Below are positions 16,243-25,219 of a stretch of DNA of 34,505 nt, piece after piece. Under the pieces are notes generated by a model. That model saw only the letters and a list, made by a program, of their open reading frames with translations. It was not told the DNA's origin and did not search any database. The translations under genes and the position numbers were made by a program. Numbering within the stretch: the first letter of the stretch is position 1; the number at the start of each line of letters is the position of its first letter. The DNA comes from Rikenellaceae bacterium (lineage in GTDB: Bacteria; Bacteroidota; Bacteroidia; Bacteroidales; Rikenellaceae), in the NCBI GenBank assembly GCA_031262465.1, contig JAISHQ010000050.1, positions 1 through 34,505 on the forward strand, in the 5' to 3' direction.

Positions 16243-17697
16243 ATGAACACATCCGCTCAGCGACAAAAGATGACCAACTACCGGTGGGTGATCTGCCTCA
16301 TGTTGTTCTTCGCGACCACCATCAATTACATGGATCGTCAGGTGCTTTCACTGACCTGGGTCGATTTTATTGCGCCGGAATTTGGCTGGACCAATGGCGA
16401 TTACGGGAACATCACCTCGCTCTTTTCGATCTTCTACGCGATCAGTATGCTCTTCGCCGGGCGTTTTGTCGATTGGTTGGGCACCAAAAAGGGCTTCCTG
16501 TGGGCCATCGGCATTTGGTCTCTCGGGGCTTGCCTTCATGCCTTTTGCGGCATTGCGACGGCAGGCATCGTCGCTGGCGAAGGGACTTTCAGCTTTGCCC
16601 ATGCGCGGGAGGCGATCGTCGCCTTAGGGGTCACCTCGCGGGTGGTCAGCGTGAGTGTCACCTTGTTTGTCTTTGCCCGAATCGTGCTGGCACTCGGTGA
16701 GGCAGGCAACTTCCCGGCGGCCATCAAGGCCACCGCCGAATATTTCCCCAAGAAAGACCGGGGTTTTGCCACCAGCCTCTTCAATTCGGGGGCACAAATC
16801 GGAGCACTAATCGCTCCGCTGACTATCCCGTTCATCGCCAAAGCGTGGGGCTGGGAAACTTCGTTTTTGGTGATCGGCGCGCTGGGTTTTGTTTGGATGG
16901 GCTTTTGGCAATTCCTCTACAAAAAACCGGAACGGAACCCCCGGGTCAACCGCGCCGAGTTGGACTATATCCTCCAAGACAGCGAATCGCCCAGCCCCGC
17001 CGAAGAGCAAGTCGAGGCCGCTCAGGAGAAAAAACTCACCTTTGCCCAATGTTTCCGCTTTCGTCAAACGTGGGCTTTTGCCGCCGGTAAATTCCTGACC
17101 GACGGGGTGTGGTGGTTCTACCTCTTTTGGACTCCGGCCTACCTCAGCTCGGTCTATGGGATGACGGGCACCGAGGTGTCATTGCCCATTTTCGTGCTCT
17201 ACCTGATTACCATGCTCTCGATTTGGGGCGGCTGGTTGCCGACCTATTTCGTCGACAAAAAGCGGATGAACCCTTATGCAGGTCGTATGCGCGCCATGCT
17301 GATCTTCGCCCTCTTCCCGCTGTTGGCTCTGCTGGCTCAACCCCTGGGGGCTTACTCCTATTGGTTGCCGGTCATCATCATCGGGATCGCCGGGGCGGCT
17401 CATCAGGCTTGGTCGGCCAACCTCTTCTCGACCATCGGCGATATGTTCCCCAAATCGGCAGTGGCGACCATCACCGGCATCGGAGGCATGGTCGGCGGCA
17501 TCGGCTCGTTCCTGATTAACAAAGGCTCCGGGGTGCTGTTCGATTATTCCCAAAATACCGGGATGCGATTCATGGGCTTTGAGGGGATCAATTCGGGCTA
17601 TTTCATCATTTTCTCGATCTGTGCCGTGGCTTACCTCGTCGGTTGGCTTCTGATGAAAGGGCTGGTACCCAAGTACAAAGCCATAACGATCGAGTAA
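16243..17697 (+). CDS. MFS hexuronate transporter (ExuT-like)
   Basis: Inner-membrane 12-helix carrier of the anion:cation symporter branch of the major facilitator superfamily, 484 residues. The start NYRWVICLMLFFATTINYMD and the loop-2 motif GRFVDWLGTKKGFLWAIGIW are typical of hexuronate/glucarate carriers, as is ALGEAGNFPAAIKATAEYFP. About 30 extra residues follow helix 3, and a hydrophilic loop (about 225-262) joins the two halves. Its place after kdgK and kdgA suggests import of galacturonate, glucuronate or ketodeoxygluconate; the exact substrate is inferred. A terminator follows. Confidence 0.9.
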   Translation: MNTSAQRQKMTNYRWVICLMLFFATTINYMDRQVLSLTWVDFIAPEFGWTNGDYGNITSLFSIFYAISMLFAGRFVDWLGTKKGFLWAIGIWSLGACLHAFCGIATAGIVAGEGTFSFAHAREAIVALGVTSRVVSVSVTLFVFARIVLALGEAGNFPAAIKATAEYFPKKDRGFATSLFNSGAQIGALIAPLTIPFIAKAWGWETSFLVIGALGFVWMGFWQFLYKKPERNPRVNRAELDYILQDSESPSPAEEQVEAAQEKKLTFAQCFRFRQTWAFAAGKFLTDGVWWFYLFWTPAYLSSVYGMTGTEVSLPIFVLYLITMLSIWGGWLPTYFVDKKRMNPYAGRMRAMLIFALFPLLALLAQPLGAYSYWLPVIIIGIAGAAHQAWSANLFSTIGDMFPKSAVATITGIGGMVGGIGSFLINKGSGVLFDYSQNTGMRFMGFEGINSGYFIIFSICAVAYLVGWLLMKGLVPKYKAITIE

Positions 17698-17752
17698 ATC
17701 GGCAAACAAGGCCCTTTGCTCATACCTAAAAAAGGTACGGGATAAATCACAC

Positions 17753-17788
17753 AAAAGCGGCTGTCTCGGAATAGAGACAGCCGCTTTT
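17753..17788. terminator. bidirectional terminator between transporter and sodB
   Basis: A 15-bp perfect stem pairs 17753-17767 with 17774-17788, AAAAG on one side and CTTTT on the other. It lies between the convergent transporter (ends 17697) and sodB (ends 17814). Confidence 0.9.
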
Positions 17789-17813
17789 CATCGTTCTTTT
17801 CTCTACCTCGTGG

Positions 17814-18392
17814 TTATTTATACCGTTCTTCGATGATGTTCCAGTCGGTGATTTCCCAAAAGTTTTTGATAAATTCCGGGCGGCGGTTGCGGTAGTCGAT
17901 GTAATAGGCGTGTTCCCACACGTCGCAGGTCACCAGCGGGGTCAGTCCGCGCCGAAGCGGGTTTCCGGCGTTCGATTCTTGGACGATCGACAGTTTGCCG
18001 CTCTCGTCCGCCACCAGCCAAGCCCATCCCGAGCCGAACAAACCTGCGGCGGCGGCACTGAACTGCTCCTTGAACTGCTCGAACGAGCCGAAATCGCGGT
18101 CGATGGCCTCGGCCAGCTTGCCCGAGGGCTGTTTTTGAGCGGCGGGCGAAAGCGTCAGGAAGAAGAAGGTGTGGTTCCACGCCTGCGCGCCGTTGTTGAA
18201 GATTGCCCCCTCGGCTTTTTTGACGATTTCGTCCAACGAGGCATCGGCAAAGGGGGTGTCGGCGATGAATTTATTCAGGTTGTCGACATAGGCTTGCAGG
18301 TGCTTCCCATAGTGGTACTCCAGCGTTTCGCGGCTCATGTAAGGCTCCAACGCCTGCTGGGCATAAGGTAATTGTGGCATTTCGTGTTTCAT
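17814..18392 (-). CDS. sodB: iron superoxide dismutase
   Basis: Converts superoxide to hydrogen peroxide and oxygen in the cytoplasm, protecting a presumably anaerobic cell during oxygen exposure. The 192-residue protein has the four metal ligands H27 (EYHYGKH), H74 (AWNHTFFF), D157 and H161 (DVWEHAYYIDYRNRRP). Gln70 in NNGAQAWNH is the second-sphere glutamine position of Fe-type enzymes; Bacteroidales enzymes can be Fe/Mn cambialistic. The ATG at 18392 gives the standard start MKHEMPQLPYA; the open frame extends upstream, but those residues have no family counterpart. Confidence 0.95.
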   Translation of the reverse strand: MKHEMPQLPYAQQALEPYMSRETLEYHYGKHLQAYVDNLNKFIADTPFADASLDEIVKKAEGAIFNNGAQAWNHTFFFLTLSPAAQKQPSGKLAEAIDRDFGSFEQFKEQFSAAAAGLFGSGWAWLVADESGKLSIVQESNAGNPLRRGLTPLVTCDVWEHAYYIDYRNRRPEFIKNFWEITDWNIIEERYK

Positions 18393-18694
18393 CTGACTAT
18401 GCTTTTTTAAGTGAATAATTCGGTGTAATTCGTTTAGAAGCCGAAAAGGTACAAAAAATCGGCCAAAAATGACCCCACGTCTAACGCATTTAAATTTTGG
18501 GGTCAATGTAAAAGTAGGAGGAACACGCTGTGAAAATAGAAATTCTGGCTAAAAACCTGTAAAAACCTACCACCTCCCCCTCGCCTATCGGCTCGGGTAC
18601 TCCTCGTTACCTCCCTCCGCTTTTCGGCACCGCCCTGCGGGCGACTTGCCTGCTTCGGTCGGTGAGATAGTTCCCAGAAGGAGGAGATTTTTAT
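18393..18694. other. intergenic region between sodB and maf
   Basis: About 300 bases with no convincing gene. The sodB-proximal part is AT-rich and probably holds its promoter (a TACCTTTT on the minus strand is the nearest -7 match). The GC-rich part, roughly 18560-18690, contains CGCCC-TGC-GGGCG and has imperfectly complementary borders (CCACCTCCCCC near one end, AAGGAGGAG near the other). It looks like a degenerate hairpin or dispersed element, single copy in this window. Confidence 0.35.
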
Positions 18695-19312
18695 TTATTC
18701 CATCCCCTTTTCTGTCAGTGAGCGGGCAAACTCGCCGAGGCGTTGGTAGAGTTGCTGGATCGGGAGGCCCATGACGTTATAGAACGAGCCTTCGATGCGG
18801 GTAATGCCGACCGAGCCGATCCACTCCTGAATGCCATAGGCCCCGGCCTTGTCGAAGGGGCGAAAGGTGTCGATGTAATAGGTGATTTCCTCGCGGGTCA
18901 GCTCTCGGAAAAAGACATCGGAATGCGCTGAAAAAGAGAGTTTTTTCTGCGCCGAACGCAGGGTAACGCCCGTGACCACGGTGTGGCGATTGCCCGAAAG
19001 GCGGCTGAGAATGGCCACGGCATCGTCCCGGTCGGCGGGCTTGCCGATGATCTGCCCGTGCAGGCAAACCACTGTGTCGGCGGTAATTAGAATATCACCG
19101 GGGGCGAGCGCGCCGGGATAGGCCTGCGATTTCAGCTCGGCGAGGTATTGCGGCACCTCGTCGGCAGGAAGCGTCGCGGGATAGCACTCCTCGACCTCGT
19201 ACCCCTCGGCCAGCACATAGTCGATCCCCGCCTGATACAACAACCCCCGGCGGCGGGGCGAATGGCTGGCCAAGATGACCCGAAACGATTTCAGTTGATC
19301 GTGTAATAGCAT
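18695..19312 (-). CDS. maf: Maf-family nucleoside triphosphate pyrophosphatase
   Basis: House-cleaning enzyme that hydrolyses non-canonical or dTTP/UTP-type nucleotides to monophosphates. The 205-residue product starts MLLHDQLKSFRVILASHSPR, matching the family signature (I)LAS-SPRR, and has the catalytic ITADTVV segment, IGKPADRDDAV, and AGAYGIQEWIG near the C terminus. The ATG at 19312 is 13 bases after the sufS stop; upstream in-frame codons overlap sufS and lack homology. It is the last gene of the suf transcript. Confidence 0.94.
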   Translation of the reverse strand: MLLHDQLKSFRVILASHSPRRRGLLYQAGIDYVLAEGYEVEECYPATLPADEVPQYLAELKSQAYPGALAPGDILITADTVVCLHGQIIGKPADRDDAVAILSRLSGNRHTVVTGVTLRSAQKKLSFSAHSDVFFRELTREEITYYIDTFRPFDKAGAYGIQEWIGSVGITRIEGSFYNVMGLPIQQLYQRLGEFARSLTEKGME

Positions 19313-19325
19313 AGAGTTCAACGTA

Positions 19326-20543
19326 TTATCCGCGCAAAAGCGCAAGCACTCGGATTAAACCGTCGGCCAGCGCGTCGACCTCCTCGCAGGTGTTGTAGAG
19401 GGCGAACGAGGCGCGCGCCATGGCTGTGACCCCATAGTGGCTCATCACCGGCTCGGCACAATGTTGGCCGGTGCGGATGGCGACCCCGGTTTTGTCGAGC
19501 ATCATCCCGATGTCGTAAGGGTGCGCCCCCTCGGCGGTGAAGGAGACGATGCTGCATTTGTCCGCAGTCTGGCCATAGATTCGCACGCCGTCAATGGCCA
19601 ACAGCCGCTCGGTGGCGTAACGCAATAGCGCCTCTTCGTGCGCCGCAACAGCCTGAGCGTCTAAGGTTTGGATGTAGCGAATGGCTTCGGCCATGCCCAC
19701 TGCACCGACGAAATTGGGCGTTCCGGCTTCAAATTTGAGTGGCGGGGCGGCATAGGTGGTCTCGTCAAAGGTAACCGTGCCGACCATATCGCCGCCGCCG
19801 AGGAAGGGGGGCATCGCTTCGAGCCACTGCGCTTTGGCGTAGAGCGCGCCGATCCCCGTGGGGCCGTAGAGTTTGTGGGCGGAAAAGGCGTAAAAATCGC
19901 AATCTAAGGCCTTTACATCCACTCCGCCGTGGACAATGCCCTGACAGCCGTCGACCAACACCGGCACACCGGCGTGGTGGGCCATATCAATGATGCGCGG
20001 AAGATCGGGGCGAGTGCCGAGGGTGTTCGAGGCTTGGGTGACGGCAACGATCCGTGTGCGAGCGTCGATCAGCTCGGTCAAGCGGTCGATGAGCAAGGTT
20101 CCGTCGTCGGCAAAGGGTATCACGCGCAGATGCGCCCCCTTGCGTTGACAGAGCAGTTGCCAAGGGACGATGTTGGAGTGATGCTCCATTTCGGAGACGA
20201 TCACGTTGTCGCCCTTTTGGACGAATTTTTCGCCGAAACTGTATGCGACCAGATTGATGGCCATTGTTGCGCCGCTGGTAAAGACCACCTCGTTCGGGGA
20301 GTGCGCACCGATAAATCCCTGAACCACAGCGCGTGCCGATTCGTACTCCTCGGTCATGCGCTCGCTCAGGAAGTGGGTGCCCCGGTGTACGTTGGCGTTC
20401 ACCTCGCGGTAGAGGCGGTCGATGGTCTCGATCACCCGGCGTGGCTTTTGGGCGGTGGCTCCGCTGTCTAAATAGATCAACGGCCTGCCGTAAACCCGGC
20501 GGGAGAGGATGTCGAAATCGTCGCGTATTTTATTGATGTCCAT
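19326..20543 (-). CDS. sufS: SufS-type cysteine desulfurase
   Basis: PLP enzyme that takes sulfur from cysteine as a protein persulfide for iron-sulfur cluster assembly. The 405-residue protein has the PLP-binding lysine K224 in SAHKLYGPTGIG and the persulfide cysteine C362 in RTGQHCAEP; the short loop around that cysteine marks the group II (SufS) class rather than IscS. Its ATG overlaps the sufD stop by one base (TAATG), so translation is probably coupled. No sufE or sufU partner is seen here. Confidence 0.96.
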   Translation of the reverse strand: MDINKIRDDFDILSRRVYGRPLIYLDSGATAQKPRRVIETIDRLYREVNANVHRGTHFLSERMTEEYESARAVVQGFIGAHSPNEVVFTSGATMAINLVAYSFGEKFVQKGDNVIVSEMEHHSNIVPWQLLCQRKGAHLRVIPFADDGTLLIDRLTELIDARTRIVAVTQASNTLGTRPDLPRIIDMAHHAGVPVLVDGCQGIVHGGVDVKALDCDFYAFSAHKLYGPTGIGALYAKAQWLEAMPPFLGGGDMVGTVTFDETTYAAPPLKFEAGTPNFVGAVGMAEAIRYIQTLDAQAVAAHEEALLRYATERLLAIDGVRIYGQTADKCSIVSFTAEGAHPYDIGMMLDKTGVAIRTGQHCAEPVMSHYGVTAMARASFALYNTCEEVDALADGLIRVLALLRG

Positions 20544-21838
20544 TACAGTTGTTCAATCTTTTCTGCCACCAACCGATCCAACACCTCGGCCACCGGGGCG
20601 AGTGAAAGGTGGTCGATCAGTCGGCGGGCAAAACCATACAATTGCAACCGCCGGGCTTCGGCCTCGCCGATGCCGCGCTGGCGCATATAAAAGACCGCCT
20701 GCGGGTCTAACCGCCCGACCGTGGCTCCGTGGCTACACTTCACATCGTCGGCGTAAATCTCCAGCTGGGGCTTGGTGTGGATGACCGCCCCGTCGCTCAG
20801 TAACAGGTTGTGGTTCTGCTGAAAAGCCTGTGTCCGCTGGGCATCGGGAGCCACCCGGATGCGGCCGTTGAACGACCCCCGACCGTCCGCCGAAGCGACC
20901 CCCCGGAAGTCCTCGTAACTGACACAATCCGCCACCCGGTGGTCAATATTTGTATAAACATCGGCCTGCTCCCCCTCGCCGGCCAAAAAGAGGCCGTAGA
21001 GGTGGCTCTCCGCCCCGCGACCGTTGAGGTAGACCGACGTGTTGTTTCGGATCACGCTTCCGCCGGCGGTGAGAGCCAACGACAGGTACCGGCTCGCGGC
21101 GCGCTGATCGACAAAATGGCTGGTCAGCAGGGTCGACCGCTCGTTCGCGGCCTGCACCTCAACGCTTTCAATCCGTGCCCCCTCGCCCACAAACCACTCC
21201 GAAAGGCGATTTTCCAGAAAAACGCAGTTGTCGGAGGGGCAGGATTGCAAAATGACCTTCGCCTCGCTGTTTTCCTCGGCCACTACGAGGGTGCGGGTGT
21301 AAATTTGTGCATCCTCAGGCGCATCTTGGCCACAAAGGACGACAAAGGGCTTTTCGGCGATCGCCTTTGGCGGCAGGTAGATGAACGCCCCGTCCTGAAC
21401 AAAAGCCGTGTTGAGCGAAGCGATCGGGTCTGACTCGCTGTCGGTCAGCCGGTTGTAATAATTGGAGATAAGTTCAGGACAGGCCGTTGCCGCCGCGCGG
21501 AGAGAGCCGAAAATGATGCCATTTTCAAGCACGGTCAGCACCTCGTCGCCCGCCGCATAGCCGTTCAGCAGGCGAATCACAAAGGCCTCTTCGACAAGCG
21601 GTTGCCACTGCCCGTTCCAGCGGCCAACGGGGGTGAAAAACTGCTCGAAATCGCCCTCATAGCGGAAGCGGATGTCGGTGTATTTGTATTTTTCCACGCG
21701 GCGGGTGGGCAACCCCGTCAGGTGGAACGACTGGATCGCCTCGCGCCGGTGGGCGTTAAACGCCGCAGGAAGCCCCTCCTCGATCAAATCGAGGTTGGCA
21801 AAATAGAGGTCGATCAGTTTTTTTTCTATCGTGGGCAT
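20543..21838 (-). CDS. sufD: SufD, Fe-S cluster scaffold subunit
   Basis: Partner of SufB in the SufBC2D scaffold complex on which iron-sulfur clusters are built. The 431-residue product has a divergent N-terminal helical part and the conserved beta-helix core, with recognisable C-terminal features: CSHGATVGRLDPQAVFYMRQ, RGIGEAEARRLQLYGFA. The family histidine is in the KCSHGATV segment. Its start codon lies 14 bases from the end of repeat copy B, which separates it from sufC. It overlaps sufS by one base. Confidence 0.94.
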   Translation of the reverse strand: MPTIEKKLIDLYFANLDLIEEGLPAAFNAHRREAIQSFHLTGLPTRRVEKYKYTDIRFRYEGDFEQFFTPVGRWNGQWQPLVEEAFVIRLLNGYAAGDEVLTVLENGIIFGSLRAAATACPELISNYYNRLTDSESDPIASLNTAFVQDGAFIYLPPKAIAEKPFVVLCGQDAPEDAQIYTRTLVVAEENSEAKVILQSCPSDNCVFLENRLSEWFVGEGARIESVEVQAANERSTLLTSHFVDQRAASRYLSLALTAGGSVIRNNTSVYLNGRGAESHLYGLFLAGEGEQADVYTNIDHRVADCVSYEDFRGVASADGRGSFNGRIRVAPDAQRTQAFQQNHNLLLSDGAVIHTKPQLEIYADDVKCSHGATVGRLDPQAVFYMRQRGIGEAEARRLQLYGFARRLIDHLSLAPVAEVLDRLVAEKIEQL

Positions 21839-21852
21839 ACCTTTTTTATAAA

Positions 21853-21972
21853 GGAGCTTTTAAAAGTTCAAAAGACAAGGCTTGCGACCGAGACAAAAGC
21901 GCAGTGTACTAAACGTACTCGAGCATTTTGGCGAGGGAGCGTAACGCAGTATTTTGGACTTTTTAAAGCTCC
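21853..21972 (+). repeat. 120-bp stem-ended repeat, copy B
   Basis: GGAGCTTTTAAAAGTTC at one end pairs with GGACTTTTTAAAGCTCC at the other; the stem sequence differs from copies A, C and D, but complementarity is kept. The core matches the other copies. It lies between sufC and sufD, and its right arm contains the last two codons and stop codon of sufC. Confidence 0.93.
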
Positions 21973-22712
21973 GGGTTTATCAACCAATCATAGCCTCGTT
22001 CCTCCAACTCCAACGCCAGCTCCTTGCCGCCCGTTTTGATGATCCGGCCATTATAGAGGACGTGGACAAAATCGGGCACAATGTACTCTAACAGCCTTTG
22101 GTAGTGGGTGATAACGATCGTGGCGTTGTCCGGTCGGCGCAGGCGGGTCACCCCGGTGGCCACCACGCGCAGGGCGTCGATGTCCAAGCCGCTGTCGGTC
22201 TCGTCCAAAATGGCCAATTTCGGGTCGAGCATGGCCATTTGGAAGATTTCGTTTTTCTTCTTCTCGCCACCCGAAAAGCCCTCGTTGACAGCGCGGTTGG
22301 TCATTTTGCTCTCCAACTCAACGATGGCCGCCTTCTCCTTCATCCGCCGCAGGAACTCCGCCGCCGTGAGCGGTTCTTCGCCCCGGTATTTGCGTTGTTC
22401 GTTGAGTGCCAGCCGCATAAAATTGGCCATGCTGACCCCCGGAATCTCCACCGGGTATTGGAATCCGAGAAAAAGCCCCTCGCGGGCGCGCTCTTCGATG
22501 CTTTTGTCCAACAGGTTACGCCCCTCGAAAAGCACCGTCCCGGCGGTCACCTCGTACCGCTCGCTCCCGGCCAAGACCGAGGCAAACGTGCTTTTTCCGG
22601 AGCCGTTAGGCCCCATGATGGCATGGACTTCACCGGCATTGACTTGTAAGTCAATCCCTTTGAGTATCTCTTTTTCTCCGACATTGGCGCGGAGAGAGGT
22701 TACGGTCAACAT
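21963..22712 (-). CDS. sufC: SufC, Fe-S assembly ATPase
   Basis: ABC-type ATPase that drives the SufBC2D scaffold. The 249-residue protein has Walker A GPNGSGKST (residues 34-42), the unusual SufC signature FSGGEKKKNEIFQM and Walker B LAILDETDSGLD. The final residues E-L-stop are encoded inside the arm of repeat copy B, so insertion of the repeat seems to have set the C terminus. It begins 17 bases after sufB. Confidence 0.97.
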   Translation of the reverse strand: MLTVTSLRANVGEKEILKGIDLQVNAGEVHAIMGPNGSGKSTFASVLAGSERYEVTAGTVLFEGRNLLDKSIEERAREGLFLGFQYPVEIPGVSMANFMRLALNEQRKYRGEEPLTAAEFLRRMKEKAAIVELESKMTNRAVNEGFSGGEKKKNEIFQMAMLDPKLAILDETDSGLDIDALRVVATGVTRLRRPDNATIVITHYQRLLEYIVPDFVHVLYNGRIIKTGGKELALELEERGYDWLINPEL

Positions 22713-22729
22713 ATTTACCTATTTATTTA

Positions 22730-24175
22730 TTATCCTACACTGCCCTCAAGGCTTAACGCCAATAATTTTTGTGCCTCAACAGCAAACTCCATCGGCAATT
22801 TGTTCAACACATCCCGGGCGTATCCGTTGACGATCAGCCCCACGGCATCTTCGGTCGAAATACCCCGCTGGTTGCAGTAAAAAAGCTGTTCTTCACCGAT
22901 TTTCGACGTCGTTGCCTCGTGCTCGACCTGCCCCGAGGGGTTGTGAACCTCGATGTAGGGAAAGGTGTGCGCGCCGCACCGGTCGCCGATCAGCAGGGAG
23001 TCGCACTGCGAGAAATTCCGGGCGTTCTCCGCCTTTTTGGCCACACGCACCAGCCCGCGATAGCTGTTTTGGCTCTGCCCGGCCGAGATGCCTTTCGAGA
23101 CGATCCGACTGCGGGTGTTGCGCCCGAGGTGGATCATCTTGGTTCCCGTGTCGGCCTGCTGGTGGTTGTTGGTCAGCGCCACCGAGTAAAACTCGCCGAA
23201 CGAGTTGTCGCCCTGCAAAATACAGCTGGGGTATTTCCACGTGATGGCCGAGCCGGTCTCGACCTGTGTCCAAGAGAGTTTGGCGTTGTCGCCTTTGCAA
23301 ATTCCGCGCTTGGTCACAAAATTGTAGATGCCTCCGACCCCGTTTTTGTCGCCGGGGTACCAATTCTGCACGGTCGAATATTTGACCTCGGCATCCTTGA
23401 GTACCACAATCTCGACAATGGCGGCATGGAGCTGATTTTCGTCGCGGCGCGGGGCGGTACACCCCTCCAAATAGCTCACGTAGGAGGCCTCGTCGGCCAC
23501 AATCAACGTCCGCTCGAACTGCCCTGTTCCGGCGGCATTGATCCGGAAATAGGTCGACAGCTCCATCGGACAGCGCACCCCCCGGGGAATGTAACAAAAC
23601 GAGCCGTCGGAGAAGACCGCCGAGTTCAGCGCGGCAAAATAGTTGTCGGTATAGGGCACCACACTGCCCAAGTATTTCTGTATCAGCTCGGGATAATCGC
23701 GCACGGCCTCCGAAAAGGAGCTGAAAATAATGCCTAACTCGGCCAATGTCTCCTTGAACGTGGTTTTGACCGAAACCGAGTCCATCACCGCATCGACAGC
23801 CACGCCGGCCAACGCCATCTGCTCCTCGATCGGCACGCCGAGGCGGTTGAACGTGTCGATCAGCGCGGGGTCGACCTCGTCCAAACTCTGCGGGCCGTCG
23901 CCGGATTTTGGCGCGGCGTAGTAGATAATATCCTGATAATCAATCGGCGGAATGTTCAGGTGCGCCCAATCGGGCATCGTGAGCGTCAGCCAATGGCGAT
24001 AGGCCTTCACGCGGAAATCGGTCAGCCACGCGGGTTCCCCTTTTTTCGCAGAAATCAGCCGAACGACCTCTTCGCTCAGCCCCCGAGGGATGGTTTCGGT
24101 CTCGATCTCCGTCACAAAACCGTGCTCGTACTCGCCGTCGATGGCCTCGGCCAATATTTTATCGCGTTCTTCCAT
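22730..24175 (-). CDS. sufB: SufB, Fe-S cluster scaffold
   Basis: Main scaffold subunit of the SUF complex, carrying the nascent cluster. The 481-residue product shows the family's [35 protein letters not shown] and [20 protein letters not shown] blocks, with the conserved cysteine of the latter, and the C-terminal [17 protein letters not shown]. The ATG at 24175 is preferred: an upstream TTG in frame (24196) lies within the promoter's -7 box and cannot be the start. It is the first gene of sufB-sufC-sufD-sufS-maf. Confidence 0.96.
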   Translation of the reverse strand: MEERDKILAEAIDGEYEHGFVTEIETETIPRGLSEEVVRLISAKKGEPAWLTDFRVKAYRHWLTLTMPDWAHLNIPPIDYQDIIYYAAPKSGDGPQSLDEVDPALIDTFNRLGVPIEEQMALAGVAVDAVMDSVSVKTTFKETLAELGIIFSSFSEAVRDYPELIQKYLGSVVPYTDNYFAALNSAVFSDGSFCYIPRGVRCPMELSTYFRINAAGTGQFERTLIVADEASYVSYLEGCTAPRRDENQLHAAIVEIVVLKDAEVKYSTVQNWYPGDKNGVGGIYNFVTKRGICKGDNAKLSWTQVETGSAITWKYPSCILQGDNSFGEFYSVALTNNHQQADTGTKMIHLGRNTRSRIVSKGISAGQSQNSYRGLVRVAKKAENARNFSQCDSLLIGDRCGAHTFPYIEVHNPSGQVEHEATTSKIGEEQLFYCNQRGISTEDAVGLIVNGYARDVLNKLPMEFAVEAQKLLALSLEGSVG

Positions 24176-24193
24176 GAAATTTTCTTCAGCACA

Positions 24194-24224
24194 CAAAGGT
24201 AAATGTTTCGGCGAAACCGTGCAA
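24194..24224 (-). promoter_or_regulatory. promoter of the suf operon
   Basis: On the minus strand TTG (24222-24224) is followed after 20 bases by TACCTTTG (24194-24201), a good match to the Bacteroidota promoter. Transcription would start near 24187, leaving a leader of about 12 bases before the sufB ATG. Repeat copy C ends 10 bases upstream of it. Confidence 0.72.
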
Positions 24225-24234
24225 GACCTCTCTC

Positions 24235-24360
24235 GCCGGAGTTTCTACAAGTTCAAAAGACAAGGCTTGCGACCGAGACAAAAGCGCAGTGTACTAAACG
24301 TACTCGAGCATTTTGGCGAGGGAGCGTAACGCAGTATTTTGGGCTTGTAGAAGCTCCGGC
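24235..24360 (+). repeat. 120-bp stem-ended repeat, copy C
   Basis: GCCGGAGTTTCTACAAG at one end pairs with CTTGTAGAAGCTCCGGC at the other. The core is the same as copy B. Its right end touches the stop codon of the GNAT gene (24361-24363, minus strand), and its left end lies just upstream of the suf promoter. Confidence 0.93.
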
Positions 24361-24888
24361 CTATCTGGCCATAACGACCGTCTGCAAATCTCTATAAAAC
24401 CGGTCGTAAAAATCGCAATCGACCGTGGTCGGATAGGTCAGCACCCACAACTCTCCCTCGACCGCATCGGGCTGATAGGAAGGGCATTGGTGGCGAAACG
24501 GACTTTCGAGGAAGCCGAGACGCTGGTAAAAACTCAGGCGGTGGGTCGATACCTCGTCGACGACCGGGTCGATCTCCAAGACGACGATCCGCCCGGCCAT
24601 CTGCTCCAAAAAAGCGGTCAGGATGCGGGTGCCGTGGCCTTTTCCACGCTCTTCGAGGGCCATGGCGTAATGTTCGATGTAAACATACGCCGGAAAAACC
24701 CAATAGGCGATGAAACCCAAGAGCCGTTCGCCGTCGAAGTAGGCATCCATGTGATAAATGTTACTTTTGAAGGCGGTCAATTGGTGCTCCAACGTCCGCT
24801 GTTCGTAGAGCGGAAAACTGTACCCATAGACCTCCCAAACCTTTTTGAAATAGGGATTCTCCGCACTTTCAATCCGTATGATCTCCAT
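24361..24888 (-). CDS. GNAT-family N-acetyltransferase
   Basis: A 175-residue protein with the GNAT fold. The acetyl-CoA pyrophosphate loop is RGKGHG (residues 81-86) after the beta-4 strand VYIEHYAMA, and the C-terminal FYQRLGF motif of the family follows. The acceptor is unknown. The ATG at 24888 follows an AGGAGA sequence eight bases upstream; longer readings start inside promoter DNA. The gene is monocistronic, ends exactly at repeat copy C and is divergent from the giant gene. Confidence 0.85.
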   Translation of the reverse strand: MEIIRIESAENPYFKKVWEVYGYSFPLYEQRTLEHQLTAFKSNIYHMDAYFDGERLLGFIAYWVFPAYVYIEHYAMALEERGKGHGTRILTAFLEQMAGRIVVLEIDPVVDEVSTHRLSFYQRLGFLESPFRHQCPSYQPDAVEGELWVLTYPTTVDCDFYDRFYRDLQTVVMAR

Positions 24889-24938
24889 CTTTTCTCCTTT
24901 TTTGACACACAATTTATTCCCCCAGCAAGAATGGTGCA

Positions 24939-24946
24939 CAAAGATA
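24939..24946 (-). promoter_or_regulatory. -7 element of the GNAT gene
   Basis: TATCTTTG on the minus strand, a perfect TAnnTTTG, 50 bases before the ATG. The -33 box is not clear. Confidence 0.45.
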
Positions 24947-25116
24947 ATCATTCTTTGTTCTTTTGCACATTTTACCTATTTTTAACGACCGTTGCAACCG
25001 CCGGACAATTTTTCGATCGTGCGACCGGCTAAAAAGTTAAAAAATAATCATTCTGTTTTAAAACGAACAAAATAAAGAAATTTTTGACTTTGTTTTTTGG
25101 TTTCAGAAATTCTTTT

Positions 25117-25124
25117 TATCTTTG
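25117..25124 (+). promoter_or_regulatory. -7 element of the giant gene
   Basis: TATCTTTG, a perfect TAnnTTTG. TTTG motifs lie 17 and 24 bases upstream, neither ideally spaced. Transcription from here would give a leader of about 245 bases that includes a hairpin and repeat copy D. Confidence 0.5.
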
Positions 25125-25219
25125 TTGCCGGGAAAAAGCGGCAAAAAAGAGAGGTAAAAATGTGATTTTTATTACAAAAAGGTCCTCTCAGCCAAAACCC
25201 AACAAAAGGAACCCCCAAA
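25125..25219 (+). other. leader segment with a 41-nt hairpin
   Basis: No gene is visible. GAGAGG (25149-25154) pairs with CCTCTC (25184-25189), and inside it TAAAAAT (25155-25161) pairs with ATTTTTA (25165-25171). This may be a regulatory structure in the leader of the giant gene; there is no match to a riboswitch class I know. Confidence 0.35.

Noticed and set aside
18393..18506. N-terminal extension of the superoxide dismutase frame
   Set aside because: The added residues have no family counterpart, and the ATG at 18392 gives the standard N terminus.
24173..24196. TTG at 24196 as the sufB start
   Set aside because: It overlaps the -7 box TACCTTTG of the likely suf promoter; the ATG at 24175 fits the family and the predicted transcript start.
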